Part shown: positions 44,444 through 56,102 of the stretch, in pieces
Layout of the letters: every line of letters starts with the position of its first letter
How positions within the stretch are numbered: position 1 is the first letter of the stretch
NCBI RefSeq assembly: GCF_030272615.1
Contig: NC_081411.1
Coordinates: forward strand, 187,371,449 to 187,435,448
From: Cryptomeria japonica
Taxonomy: Eukaryota; Streptophyta; Pinopsida; Cupressales; Cupressaceae
Length of the DNA: 64,000 nucleotides
Direction: 5' to 3'
Made by a program: the position numbers and the translations under genes
Notes under the pieces: generated by a model
Database searches by the model: none
Told to the model about the DNA's origin: nothing
Seen by the model: only the letters and a program-made list of their open reading frames with translations

Positions 44444-45564
44444 ATGGATTAGTTTGGAGAAGCAACTTGAGGTAGCACTTGAATATTATGATGCTAAAAG
44501 GACGAATAGCTTGAAGTTATAAGATGAATTGAATTCTACTCAGGAATTCATTCTTATCCTACAGGAGAGGTTTTCATCTATTCAAGCTAGGAGGAACGAA
44601 CTTTTGAAGAATAAGGATAATGAAGAGAAAGATGCCCTTAATGAGAAATGTTAGAAGCTAAGTTAGGAGAACATGGTCATGAGGAATGAAATGCAAGCTT
44701 TAACTATGAGGATGTCAAAAGAGATTAAGGACGGGAAGAAGAAGGAAGAAAATCTTGTCATATCTCCGAAAGACAATTTTGAAGAATGCACCACGTTGGT
44801 TCATGAGAATGAGATGTTGAGATCAGATTTAGTACAATCCCTAAGTAATGAACAAGAACTTGAGAGACAAATGATAATTCTGAGAGATGATTTGACTGCT
44901 ACAAGTGAGTATAAATAAAATATTCAAGGTAAGTTCATCACAGCTAGATGAGTTATTAAAATGTCAAAGACAGAATGGAGATTCTAGTGGACTTCAATTT
45001 GAACAAGGTTAGAGCTCCGATATTGAAAATGAAGATCAAAACCAGAAGGCATGGGTAAGGTAGCTTAATGCTTATAAATTTAATGGTAGATGTTTTGTTT
45101 GTAATAAATTTGGTCACATGGATAGGCAATGTAGAAATAGAGCAAATCAGAACTATAATTCTACTCCCAGTCAATGTTCTAAATGCAATAAGTATGGACA
45201 TAAGACAAAAGATTGCATAATGAATGTTAAATGTTATGCATGTGAAAAATTTGGACATATGGATAATCAATGCAGGTCAAGCAATTATACGGGTTTTAGT
45301 AAATCAATTCAAAAGAACAATTTTACATGTTATGCATGCAATGAGGTTGGACACATAGCTAAGTTTTGTAGAAGTAGAAATCCACCGATTAACTATGATG
45401 GATCAAATGAGAAAGGAAAAGAGAAGGTTAATGAAAACTGGAAAGATCATATCAAGAAATGGGTCAGGAAGTCAGAAAATCAATCAGCAGATGGAAATGC
45501 TCTGGTTACTCAACCGACAAAGGAGGTTTCTCTTACACCGGTAGGAAGCTCATTCGGTAACTGA
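44444..45564 (+). pseudogene. H ORF1: coiled-coil protein with four CCHC zinc knuckles, broken
   Basis: It starts at ATG 44444 in the same context as E; a one-base indel shifts frame within the first codons. The coil reads LEKQLEVALEYYDAKR and EENEMLRSDL-like heptads, with stops near 44519, 44651 and 44663. The zinc-knuckle part is open from about 45090 to 45564: CFVCNKFGHMDRQC, CSKCNKYGHKTKDC, CYACEKFGHMDNQC and CYACNEVGHIAKFC. The spacing between knuckles follows E. Ends with TGA at 45562. Confidence 0.83.
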
Positions 45565-45910
45565 GGCAGATGCCTTAGGGGTAGGAAAAATTCATGACAA
45601 TACTTCTTACGCCCTGGGAAGAGGTTCTGGAAGATGTTCTAGACATTGGAGATGCTTATCTGGCATGGAGATGTTAGACCGAGATCCCATCTTTCACCGA
45701 AAGTCAATCATATCAATGAGTGACTAGGGTTTTTCTTGGAGGTTAAAAGGTTGAATTCACTTCATTTCTGATCACTTTGCATTCAAAGCGATTCAAAGCG
45801 AGTCTAAGGCAATTCAGTGCGATCAATATCTTCTTCAGCGATTTCACCAACAATCAGAAGAGTTCTTTAGGGTTTCACCAACAACTATTCATAGGTATTT
45901 ATATTTCATC
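45565..45910 (+). promoter_or_regulatory. Spacer between H ORF1 and ORF2
   Basis: 346 bases, no convincing ORF. It contains a short direct repeat ATTCAAAGCG (45781-45799) and ends with AGGTATTTATA before the ORF2 ATG at 45911, matching E. Confidence 0.45.
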
Positions 45911-46688
45911 ATGGAAGCGAGATCATCCTCTATACCTACTTTTATTACAAATCCTACTGTTGTTGAGGTTAAGGACCATCCTACGTTGATTTTCAAACAA
46001 TGTGCGCATATACCCACCTTGGATGATTCGATTGGCACTTTTTCTTGTGTCCCAAAAGGAGTCGTATATGTTGAATATGACAGAGCTTACATTCACTATC
46101 ATATTGAGGATTTGGGAACCAGTGATATTAAGAGCATGTATATGAGTGAGTTAATGGGAGATTCTAGAAAGATTAAGCTCGAGTATTAGCATATTGAGGA
46201 TCTAGGGTTTACCGGTACTCTAGCTATTCCCAAATTTGAAGATGAGATTTTTAGATATGTTTTAAGCCAAATGCATGGATAATTCATCTGGTTGGATAGA
46301 TCGTATAAGATCTTGAAGGAGGCCATCAAGGAAATCATCGGTTTGCCATAGATTGGGCAACGTCTAGAGAAGAAGGTTTCTAATGATCAGGTCAACAAGA
46401 TCATCGATGCAACATTGACAAGCAATCAATGAGGGTTAGCACTATCACCGACATAGATATCATATTTGGAAGCATGATTATTGGTTACAAGGTAACTCAA
46501 TCAAACCATTTGAATTATGTTTCTAGATCCTGCATTTATGCAGCACATAAGATGATGAGGGAAAATGAGAAGTTAGATCTTTCTGGATGGACATTAGATG
46601 AATTGTTAATTAACCTAGGGAAGATCAAAGGAGAGAAGAAGGGAACGTTTTGGTATGGAAATCTTATTATCTATTTGATGTTGTTTAT
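45911..46688 (+). pseudogene. H ORF2, first part
   Basis: ATG at 45911 gives MEARSSSIPTFITNPTVVEV, which aligns with E ORF2 and shows that E has lost its start. SIGTFSCVPKGVVYVE and YIHYHIEDLG match E (SIGAFSQIPNGAVYAE, YIHCHIEEL). Stops: TAG 46187, TAA 46280, TAG 46349, TGA 46430. A frame change near 46425 precedes a last open stretch (ELLINLGKIKGEKKGTF) that ends inside the gypsy insertion. Function unknown. Confidence 0.8.
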
Positions 46689-49383
46689 TGTTCGCCCCAA
46701 CAATAAGAATAATAACTCTAATTGAAGTCTCAATCCAAAGTTTGGACATTCATTTGGTAAAGTCACTATTTCCATAGCTAGTGTTCATTTGATTGTCAAC
46801 CCAGGGACGTAGTGCTTGAAATAGGTCTGCACTATATATGCACTAAGATCCTGCAATAGCTATGTTGCATTACTGCAGTAATTAACATTATGCAGAAAAA
46901 GGTAAACAAGAATGGAAACTATGGAAAGGCTACATGAATTTTTTTGAATAAATTCATAAAAGCAATGTTGGATAAACTCAATATGGATAAACAAAAATTA
47001 CTTTGTTCTGGCTTGGTTGCAGGAGCAGTCAGTGGATCTGTTTCCAATGGCTGTAGGAATAGTCAATGCAAGAACTTCTACTGCAGCTTAAGGAAAAAAA
47101 ACTAATTTTAATAAACACACAGGATCACTCACCAAGTGGGCCCCCTTGGATGAGTGATACTAGGATTCGCGAAAACAACTCTTAACATATTAGAATAACA
47201 TAACTTTATTCATTGCTTTCTAAAAGTGATTACATAGTTCTAATATGAAAAAGAAACTCAAGAATGATTATAAAAAATCCTCTGCTCAATTCCTCTTTCT
47301 TTTGGCTAGCTAACCTTGAGAAGAAGAAGAGCTTTTTATTAAAAAGAAATTAACTATAATAGATAACACAAATCATGCCCAGAAGAAGAGACGGATGATT
47401 GACCGATAGAAGAGATAACTAGAGCTATGTTGTAGGAAACATGGATCTAAACTGAACCACAGTCATTGCATGTCGTGGTGGTATTTGCAAATTCAATGCC
47501 CACTAAAGTTAGACATTGGTAGTGTCACTTGACTGCTCTGCTTATGTCGTCCCTTACGCTTGCTCATCTCTTCTACAGTTTGACCTTCAATTATCTCTTA
47601 CGTATCCTTCCCTTCATCAGGCGCGATAGGAGAATATCCACCGCAACATCATTTATTACCTACACTACAACAGAAATAACATACAAGGACATCCATACAC
47701 ATTTTATTTAATTAACACATCTATTAATTCACATATGATATTGCCCTAAATAATTTGCATGGCAACAAGAATAAATCACATGGTTGCAGGAATAAATGGC
47801 ATGGCTGTAGGAATAGACTGGAAAAGATAAAACATGATTTAATAAGTTCAGGCTTAACATATGGAATACATATTGTAGTACCCCTGCCCTAATCAATTTC
47901 TAATCTTGGTTTAATCTTGGTTAGTTTATCTTAATATAATGTTATAGTCAGATGTTTGATTTAATGCATAGTTGTTGATGTGGTTTTCGCACTAGTTGTA
48001 TGCAAGTTGGTTAGTGTTTCTATTTCGTGGTATTAATATCGGGCTAACACTTTCATTAAGTTTATATATGTATGCATGTATGACTCTTGGTTGCGGGAGA
48101 TTTCAGGTACAATGCCGCATGAGTGCGAGGTTCGTCTTCACCTGGATTTGTAGGTTTGAGTGTACCTCTTTAATCCTTAGAGTTGGATTAGGTGGTCATA
48201 CGACCCTAGTTGACCATAGTCGTGCTCAAGTGAGCATCGTCAGTCATCGTCGGTATTCCCTTTTTGTTTGGGTTTGCGAGTTGCCTGTATGGTTGACTTT
48301 CTTGGTTTGCGTGCTTGGTTTGTATGGTTAAATTGATTAATTAGTCCTTAGTATCTAATTTGATTAAATATGTGTTTGTGCATTAAATATTAATGGACTA
48401 AATTAATCGGGTTTTCGTTATGCGATTATCGTTGATATTGGATTGCTCGTCTTAAATTGGGAGTAAGTTCAATTAAAGGGTTGATTTTGAATATTAAATG
48501 CATTTTGTATATGTTGTTGAAAAGAAAGATTTAAATTTAATTGCAATAGAATTAATTTAATCTTTTGGCATTTTTGAAATAGAAAGGTTAAATTTCAGTT
48601 GAGTGAGAAAATCAACTTTAAATGGGAAAAGCAATTCAATTTATTGATATAGTTAGAAAAGAATTATTTTTGAGAATTATTTTAAATAAAAATTTAATTC
48701 CAAAAATGAAATTTTGGTCAACTCTTCCTTGTAACCTAGACTTTTGGAAAATTTGGAGGATGGATATTTTTGGGAAAAATGTTTTGTTGGAAAAATATTT
48801 TTTGGATGAAAATTTGGGGGTTTTGGATGGGGAAGGATTCCTGGAGTTGCAGATTGGGGCTCTTCAGCAGATCTTGCCAGGAATGCGAGATAAGGTAGGA
48901 TTTAGAACCATCTCTTTGATTTCTGGTTGTATTGTTCTTATTTTTAAAAAAAAAAAAAAAACCAAATATTGGATATCAATTGGAAATGGCTGTTCATGAG
49001 GAACTCTTGTTTAAATTTCCATTGGGTGTTCTCAAATTCAAATTCTATTTTAGAAATTAGATGTTGTTAGAAAGAATGGTTGAGTATTGAGTTTAAATGC
49101 CCATTTTGCCCAAGTATGGGTTTTTTGTTGAAGAAATTAATTATGGTTTGATATTCTTCAAATTGTTTAAGGATTTGAAAACTTTACTCTTGCTGGGAAA
49201 ATTCTCATTTTAAGTTTATATGAAGTTGTGTGTTTTAAAAAAATTATATATGTCAAATGGGGTTCTGGTTTTAAAACAAAAAAATGAATATTTTGTTAGT
49301 CTCTGGGAGACTATTTTTTTTTCCAGACTGTGTTTTACACAATAAGCAAGTTTAAAAAAAAAATGAAAAAAATAAAATTATTG

Positions 49384-49575
49384 AAACCCCAACCATGTGG
49401 GAGAGTACCCCACCACGTGGAGGGGTGTTGCTTGTCCATTGGGCAGCAGCGCTTCCCATGGGGGCTGCGTGCTCCCTTTGGGAACAGCAGCGCTCCCATG
49501 GGGGCTGCGTGCTCCCATTGGGCAGCAGCATGAGCTCCCAAGGGGGGCCCACATGGGGGTCCACGTGGGTACCCT
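49384..49575 (+). repeat. GC-rich tandem and inverted repeat block
   Basis: About 190 bases of high GC inside AT-rich DNA. CCCATGGGGGCTGCGTGCTC occurs at 49456-49475 and 49495-49514, and GGGCAGCAGC-type text lies between. CCACGTGG-like palindromes flank it (CCACCACGTGGAGG near 49410, GTCCACGTGGGT near 49558). Overlapping ORFs here are in all frames and are composition artefacts. Confidence 0.75.
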
Positions 49576-50714
49576 CCCCCATATAATGTTGTTTTTTTAG
49601 TTTTAAAAAAAAATGTTTTTTTTTAATGTATTTTTTTTTAATTCAAAAAAATATATATATAATATTTTAATATTATTAATGGTAATTTTTAATTAAGTTT
49701 TTTATTATGATTAATGTGGCATAAATTATAATTCATGATTAATTTGAAATTAATTAATCGTATAATGGAATATATACGTTAATTAATATTCAAATTTTAT
49801 TTTATGATTAACGCACTTTTTCTAATTAAATTCTAGAGTTGCTAATTTCGCAATTAAATATTAATTGGTTATATTTTGATTAATCTTGGATTAATAAATA
49901 TATACCTTACCTAATAGCTAATTTGAGTATTTGGCTAATTAAGGAAGTATTGTTTTAAAAAAATAGAATATTATGTTATTGGAAAATTGTTGAAATATGA
50001 TATATTTACTAATTGATTATGTTAAAAAAATATTCAAGAACATATCATTTGAGTAATTGAGAAGTAAGTGAAATATTTTATCATTGGATAATTTGATCAT
50101 TTAAACGATGTGCTTTTGGAAATTTAATTAAGTATCATTTGGGAAAATTGTTTAGTTACTGATAGTCTCATTTAGTAAAATGAATGGTTAATTTATATTT
50201 TTCCTCTATTTGAAAAATAGACAATGGTACTATTGCAAATTGTGATATTGTATTCACCTTGCAATGATGATTTCTTGCTAGTGTATTTTTGGAAACATAG
50301 ATCATGTAGAAAACTTGATCGACTTTTAATGTTTAGATCAATTCGGAAAAGATTGTATTTGTTGAATATTACCTATGCGAGTTTAATTTCTGTATTCGCT
50401 TTTGCTTATGTAATGGCAACTCGTGCTTTGTTTGATAGGTCCCTGTCATATGGATTGACTTGGGGTACCTGTTTTAGTCCTCGGTTCCGAGTTGACTGTT
50501 GTTTTGTGGTAGTGTCGTATTTGGTCATATCCTTTGTGTGGGTGTCGAATGATGATTTGTGGTTGACCATAGTTGGTCGGGTCTCTAGTTAGAGTACCAT
50601 CATTAGTGTACCTCTTTGAAGTCATGTTTGACCAAATGGTGGATTTCTCCATTTTGAACTCCATTCGTCTGACCATGTCTATTCCTTGGTTTTTGAGTTC
50701 ATTTGAGTATAGTC

Positions 50715-51600
50715 TGTAAGGAAGTAAAGTAGCGGAAACAACTTCCTACACTAACCTTGAGAGGAGGGTAATGCAAAACTTTTTTTAGATCATTATAATA
50801 GTTACAGAAAATAGAAATAGATATAATAGCAATCATAGCACAACACAATGATTTACGTGGGGAAAACCCTTTCGGGAGAAAAACCCCACCCTCCAAAAGC
50901 AGCTCAATATTTTATTCAGCAATCAAAAATAGATTACAAAATACTTGCAGAGCAAGCTCTTCGCAGGAGTACCACTAATCAGAGATTCAGAGGCAACTCA
51001 ATAGCCATAAGACTCTTACACACAACCTCTATCTCATACACCTCATAAATAGGAGATACAATACAAGAAACCGTCAAACGGTATTACAAAACCATGGGCT
51101 AAAACCACCCAATAAGGTGTAGCCGACCTTATCTCCCTTCTATGACATGTTAAAGCACACATCAACACGTGTCGCTCCCTTTTACAGCTCATTTATGTAT
51201 CCGATACAAATTATTTTTCCTATTTCAGGAGTACAAACTTCCGGAGGTCATAACTTGAGAACCGGGTGTCCGATTGACGAACCGTTTGAAGCGCCGGAAA
51301 GCTCGTGAAGTGCTCTATCACCTCGTAACCCGCTTCGCCGGTTACGGCAACTTTTCAAGGTGTTTCGGAGCCTCTAAAGTCCCCAAAATTAAGTTTAAAC
51401 ATTTTATTGCACCCCTCCAAGACGAAAACTTTAATATCTTCAAAACTAGCTGTGACCTTGCGACGCAACTTTACCGGAATGCTTATCTAACCAACCAGAA
51501 GCTTCAGGGAGAGTTTCGCACCATTTCGTGCTCAAATGAAAACTTACTATAAATAGTAACCTCACATAAATGCAAGGTTGAGACACCATTTTTCCCAACA
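50715..51600 (-). mobile_element. Solo LTR (886 bp), minus orientation, TSD TAGTC
   Basis: On plus it runs TGTAAGGAAGTAAAG to TTTTTCCCAACA, flanked by TAGTC at 50710-50714 and 51601-51605. On minus it reads TGTTGGGAAAAATGG..CTTCCTTACA. Its end region has TTACCCTCCTCTCAAGG, like the C-rich block of the copia LTRs, and CCCGAAAGGGTTTTCCCCACG, which recalls the GTTTTTCC..CCACG block of those LTRs. No coding content. It is the innermost insertion of the nest. Confidence 0.9.
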
Positions 51601-53139
51601 TAGTCTAGTGTCGTATGGGAAAGTGGCTTTCGATTGGGGGCTGCACCCAAAGTGGCTGTTGGGTAACCCACCGAAGGTGAGTCTAATAAGTGATAACCTA
51701 ACAGTAGATTAGAATGTAATCTCTAAGTAAGATAAAAATTTGCCTCACACATGGGACGAGTGCTAACATAGACCTGACATGCTGTGAGAAGGCCTGAAAT
51801 GGCAATCCATCATCCTTGTCTTCACGAGAGGATGTGTGGGTCCACATGAGGCTTGGATGGGCTGGAGGCTCGGATTAGGTTGCCAGGGTAACCCAGCGTA
51901 TGGGGCCGGAACCTATGAAGACCTGCCATGGTAACCATACCAGGTTGTGTGATGACACTTGTCCCTACGTTCGCTAGTGTGTTGTCGTTTTGTCCTGTTA
52001 GGAGCACGTTGTGGGTCACCCTATTGTCTTTACCCTTGTGAGTACTTGGTTTCATGTTAGACCTTGGGTGGTGATGACTCAGTTTTGTGGATGCTCCAAT
52101 GGACCTTTGTATTAGCTTTGATTATGTTCAGCTGGATCCTTTTCTTTTTAGAGATCGTTTATGTATTAATTGACCGATGTGGTCGTTTGTATATTGTTTA
52201 TGTTTCGCCTTGATGGCAAGATTGTAAATGGTGTAACCTCTTGTATTCTTAACTTTATTAATTATTAGAGGGGTCTTGTAGTTGAGCAGACCCGGAGATG
52301 TAGCCCTTTAGGGGTGAACTCCGAGATCATTATGGTGTTATGTGATGTTATTCTCTTATGTTTCCCTTATCCAATTTATCATGTATGAATAGCTTATGTT
52401 AGAATGTATAAGTGGATAAGATGGTATTAACTTTAAATGTTTATATGCAGTTCTTTCTTGAATGCCTTTTGATCGAATGCATAAGTGGTTTAGATGACAT
52501 TTATCATAGATGCATGTATGCAATCGTCTTTTAAATGCAATAAATTGGAATATGAAAGAATGTAACTTAGAGTAATGGAATATATTCAATTGTTGTTAAG
52601 GAAATTAAGTATGCTTGAAAAGATCTCATATGTTTATGATGAAATTCTAGTGTGTTAGAATAGTAGATGCATGGCTTGTATTTTAATGAAAAGCTTGAAT
52701 GAAGATTATGAATAGATCTTAATGGATGAGATCTTTGCTTGTGATTTATATTTCCATCTTTTGAAAGAAATTATCCTGATTAAGAATTATCTCGTTATTA
52801 AGATAATCAACTTATTGGATTAATTTGTGTGAGTTAAGTGAATTGTGAAATTTAAGTAATCTCGTTGGGAAACTCTTTAGGTGTTAGTTGAAGTCTTCCG
52901 CTATGTAATCTGAATCTTTGATATCTTGTTGTATCTTAATGTGGTGTAACTTAAAAAATAAAAATAAAAATAAATTATTGCACTCTATTCTTGTGTTTTG
53001 GCTTATCCCTTCGGGGTTTCCTGGTGGGGCATTACACATATAGTCAACTTCCAATACATCACTACTACTATGCCAACCAAAAGATAACAAAAACCCAAGA
53101 GTTTTGAAGATAAAAATATGACAAAGTCTCTAGTCATCA

Positions 53140-53153
53140 TGCCCCCCAACTTT
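53140..53153 (-). promoter_or_regulatory. Athila-like polypurine tract
   Basis: On minus AAAGTTGGGGGGCA directly precedes the 3' LTR start TGATGA. Confidence 0.85.
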
Positions 53154-55691
53154 AAGAGCTTGTTGATCCTACAGCAAAAGGAAAAATTTTGACTCTTGCA
53201 CTGACTCTTAGATCACCAATGTTTCCTTGACCTGTTCCTCTTGAAGCTAAATTCCAGTAGAATCCTTTCATCTTTTCCAGCCTGGACCATCTGGTTGACT
53301 CTTCTATAACTGCATTATAAGGTTGATCCATAGGCTGACATCCCAATAGTGGCCAAATGAGAATAGGAGGCTGAAAGATCAGTGATAGCCAGTTGTTGGT
53401 CTTCTCTCTACCTAATTGTATATATCTGGGGTCTCTTTGCATAGCTACTTGAAAATTTTGCAGTGAATAAGGTTCCCCCTACTTTAATTTATCTGGTAAG
53501 TTATTCCAGTGTTGAGTTAACCCATCTATTGTAGCTGCACTATTAGTCTGAACTAAATGCTCATATGCCTGGTATATCTCTTCTCTCATTAGAAGCACTA
53601 GTTTCCTAACATCATCTCTTACCAGTAATTTCTATCATTCATAATAAAGAACTCTTGGTTCTTTTGATTCTTTCCTTAATGGCAATGGACAGTCAAACTC
53701 TAAATTTGTATATGCTCTGGCTTGTGCCCCCATGCTGATCTCATTTTGGATCCATGACATTAAAGCTTTGATATGGATATCCCCAATATATAATAAAGGG
53801 TTCCACTCACTATCTGAGGGTACAACATAGTTATGTAAATAAAATTCACATAGCAAATTCTTCACAACTGGTAGAGAGGTCTGGTAAGCATAAAAGAATT
53901 CTTCAGGGGTTTCTAAAGAGGGGCTAAGGTCCCTAACAATGCAGTTCAATTTGAAATTCAAATACCGCTCCTTCAAATGCACAGAATAAACCCTTGGAGG
54001 TGCCCTACATTGCATCAATTCGGGGACCATACTAGCAATTGTTTCAACCTTAGCCTCTAATTCCTCAATTTTGTTATCCCTCTTTTCTATTTATTTTTGT
54101 TGTTTATCAATAATCTCTTGCAATCTATCCCTCTCTATTTCACATTGTCTATAAAATGTTAAAGCAATAGATAAACTGCTTAGGGATGAAGGAGGTCTAA
54201 TAGGTGTTACCTTAGGCCATGAGATTTCTTCAATAAATTCCTCAATCTGTGCTAGAATCTCTCCAGCATTTTCCTCAAACTGATGTGAAGTGTCTCCAAC
54301 AGTCTCTTCAAACTACTCTGGAATCTTTCCAATTATTTCTTTAGGCTGCTGTGAAATATCTCCAACAGTTTCCTCGAGATGCTATGCATTTTCTTCAACG
54401 GTTTCCTCAAGTTGCTATGGAATTTATTCATTAACCTCCTCAAGCTATTGTGCAACAAAAGCAATATTTGACAATCTATCTTCATCAACTTCTACCTGGA
54501 TTTCAGCATCCGCAAGGCTTTCTTCTTCTTGTATTTCAATATCTATGGGGCTTCCTTCTTCTGATGTTTCCACTGCAATAACCTTTGTCGGATCACCTAC
54601 TATATGAGCTTTTTGTGTCCTACTTCATGTTCTTCTCACATAAACTTTTGGAGTGGCTGCAAGAATAGTCTCAGTTGCTGCAGGAGTTTTTCTTTTTATC
54701 TTGTGTCTCTTGGTTGCATGAGTAATTTGAGTTGCATGTTGTTGGCCCATAGGTTCCTTCCCTTTTCTTTTAGCAATTGGTGACTCTCTTTGAAGAGAAG
54801 TGGAGGGTTGCTCCATATTTGCTTCACTCATCTCTTTTTCTACAATAACCGCAGCTCCTTCAGCAATGAGCAAATCATCCTCTGCAACAACTATGGGAGA
54901 AGAGGGTTATGCCATATTTTCTTCTTCAACTGGTGGATCCTCTACAATAGGAACATCCTCATCCCCAAACTGCAATATATCCTCAAATACCCCCCATTCC
55001 AGTTGTGAAATGTCTCTAAGGAAACATTCTACAAGCAGTTTAACCAATCCATGATGGCTAACGGAACGATTTCCATTTTTTCGTGTCTCCTTAGCACTTG
55101 TAGAAATGAGGTGGTATAGAAAATTAGGGACATTCACCCTCTGGCCATGCTAAGTAATTTAAAATGTGGTGAATGTAGATTTGAATATCTCCCTTCACAA
55201 GTAATGTATTTCATGACATACAAAGCTACCTAAGACCATTCTGCTGGTAGGGAAACTCTTCTAGTTCCTTGCTTGTCCACCGTTAGAGGTCCATCTGTGG
55301 GAATTGTAAATTTTGCCCTGGCGCTCCTTGCATCTTTTGATTCTGGAAACAATTCTCCTTCCTGCAGCAACCTTGTTACTTCAGCTATTCGCTGCTTTGT
55401 AGCAATAACCCTTAAACCTTTAACCGTAGCTTCTCCTTCGTTAAAGGAATGCATAAATTCTGCAGCTATTTCTTCATTAAATTCTCTGATTTTCAAAAAG
55501 TAATCAATCCATCCATGGTGTCTAAAATAATGCTCACAAAGAGCATCCTGCAGCAACACTTCATGGACTATTGGCTCATGGCGGATTAGATCACCACCCA
55601 TTTCTAACTCTGTTGGTATTGAACACTCTGTAGCTGAGAAATGGAGGAACAAAATATCTGACAGACTTGCTAAATTGAAAATTTCATACAT
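53152..55691 (-). pseudogene. Extra 3' ORF of the Athila-like element (env position), unknown function
   Basis: About 840 codons from 55691 to the polypurine tract. The N-terminal part (RHHGWIDYFLKIREFNEEIA) has the look of helical modules found in plant retroelement extra ORFs. A K/R-rich patch (KRKGKEP, TKRHKIKRKTP) follows near 54770-54670. Then comes a Glu-rich region with degenerate LEETVGD..-type repeats (54600-54250), a predicted coiled coil (EIERDRLQEIIDKQQK), and a C-terminal part with ERYLNFKLNCIVRDL. I see no signal peptide or clear membrane segment, so a true envelope protein is not supported. One frame change lies near 55140-55230. Stops lie near 55229, 54906, 54624, 54454, 54433, 54423, 54381, 54314, 54090, 53637 and 53484. 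Confidence 0.7.
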
Positions 55692-56102
55692 AGCTCAATT
55701 TCGGTGGCAGAAATTATTGTTTCCTTGCGTGAAATAATAACTTGTTAAACAATGATGGCAAGCAATCAATTCTAAGTACTAAAAAGGATGGATAATCACT
55801 AACTTTAGAAACTGAACCATAAAACACCCCCCCAACTTAACCTAGCACGTGTCCACACAAGCTGACAAGATTTTGGGGAGTGCACACGGATTTAAAAAGG
55901 CTTAATCATAATGAAATAATAAATGCGTAATTAAAACAAAACACAATATGTACATACCTGCAATCGTATGAAAATGACGGTGAAATGAAGTGAAATGACA
56001 GATAAGAAAGTGGGATGGAATGACATGGATGAAATTTTATTTACAGAGAAGAATATTCCCATAAGATATGGAAATATTTATTGTGAAATCATGCAATAAG
56101 AA
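55692..56102 (-). other. Spacer between pol and the extra ORF of the Athila-like element
   Basis: 411 bases, AT-rich, with no ORF. A reversed purine tract (CACCCCCCCAACTT, 55828-55841) resembles the terminal polypurine tract AAGTTGGGGGGC, so it may be an internal (central) polypurine tract. Confidence 0.5.

Larger units (their letters stand above)
47874..53036. mobile_element. 5.2-kb element, TSD CATAT; probably a giant solo LTR or LARD
   Basis: It begins TGTAGTACCCCTG and ends GGGGCATTACA, with CATAT at 47869-47873 and 53037-53041. Without the solo LTR inside, it is about 4.3 kb. No gag or pol motif and no primer site is visible. The imperfect terminal inverted repeat TGTAGTACCCC/GGGGCATTACA and blocks such as GGTAACCCAGCG suggest a gypsy LTR with a very long LTR; a non-coding LARD-type element is the alternative. 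It contains an AT-rich stretch at 49580-50220 and a GC-rich repeat block at 49384-49575. Confidence 0.72.
46689..53139 (-). repeat. Athila-like 3' LTR, split by a nested element
   Basis: Segments 46689-47873 and 53042-53139 align with 61861-63143. On plus it starts TGTTCGCCCC and ends TCATCA. A 21-base unit (CATGGCTGCAGGAATAAATCA-like) is repeated three times near 47757-47821, also in the other LTR (62929-62993). Confidence 0.94.

Noticed and set aside
49335..49600. Several overlapping ORFs on both strands
   Set aside because: They arise from the GC-rich repeat block, which lacks stops in most frames; no domain is visible.
47874..53036. DNA transposon because of the TGTAGTACCCC/GGGGCATTACA ends
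   Set aside because: A 5-bp duplication, TG..CA ends and the short imperfect inverted repeat fit an LTR better; no transposase or long terminal inverted repeat is seen.
55230..55691. True envelope gene
   Set aside because: No signal peptide, cleavage site or transmembrane segment can be recognised.
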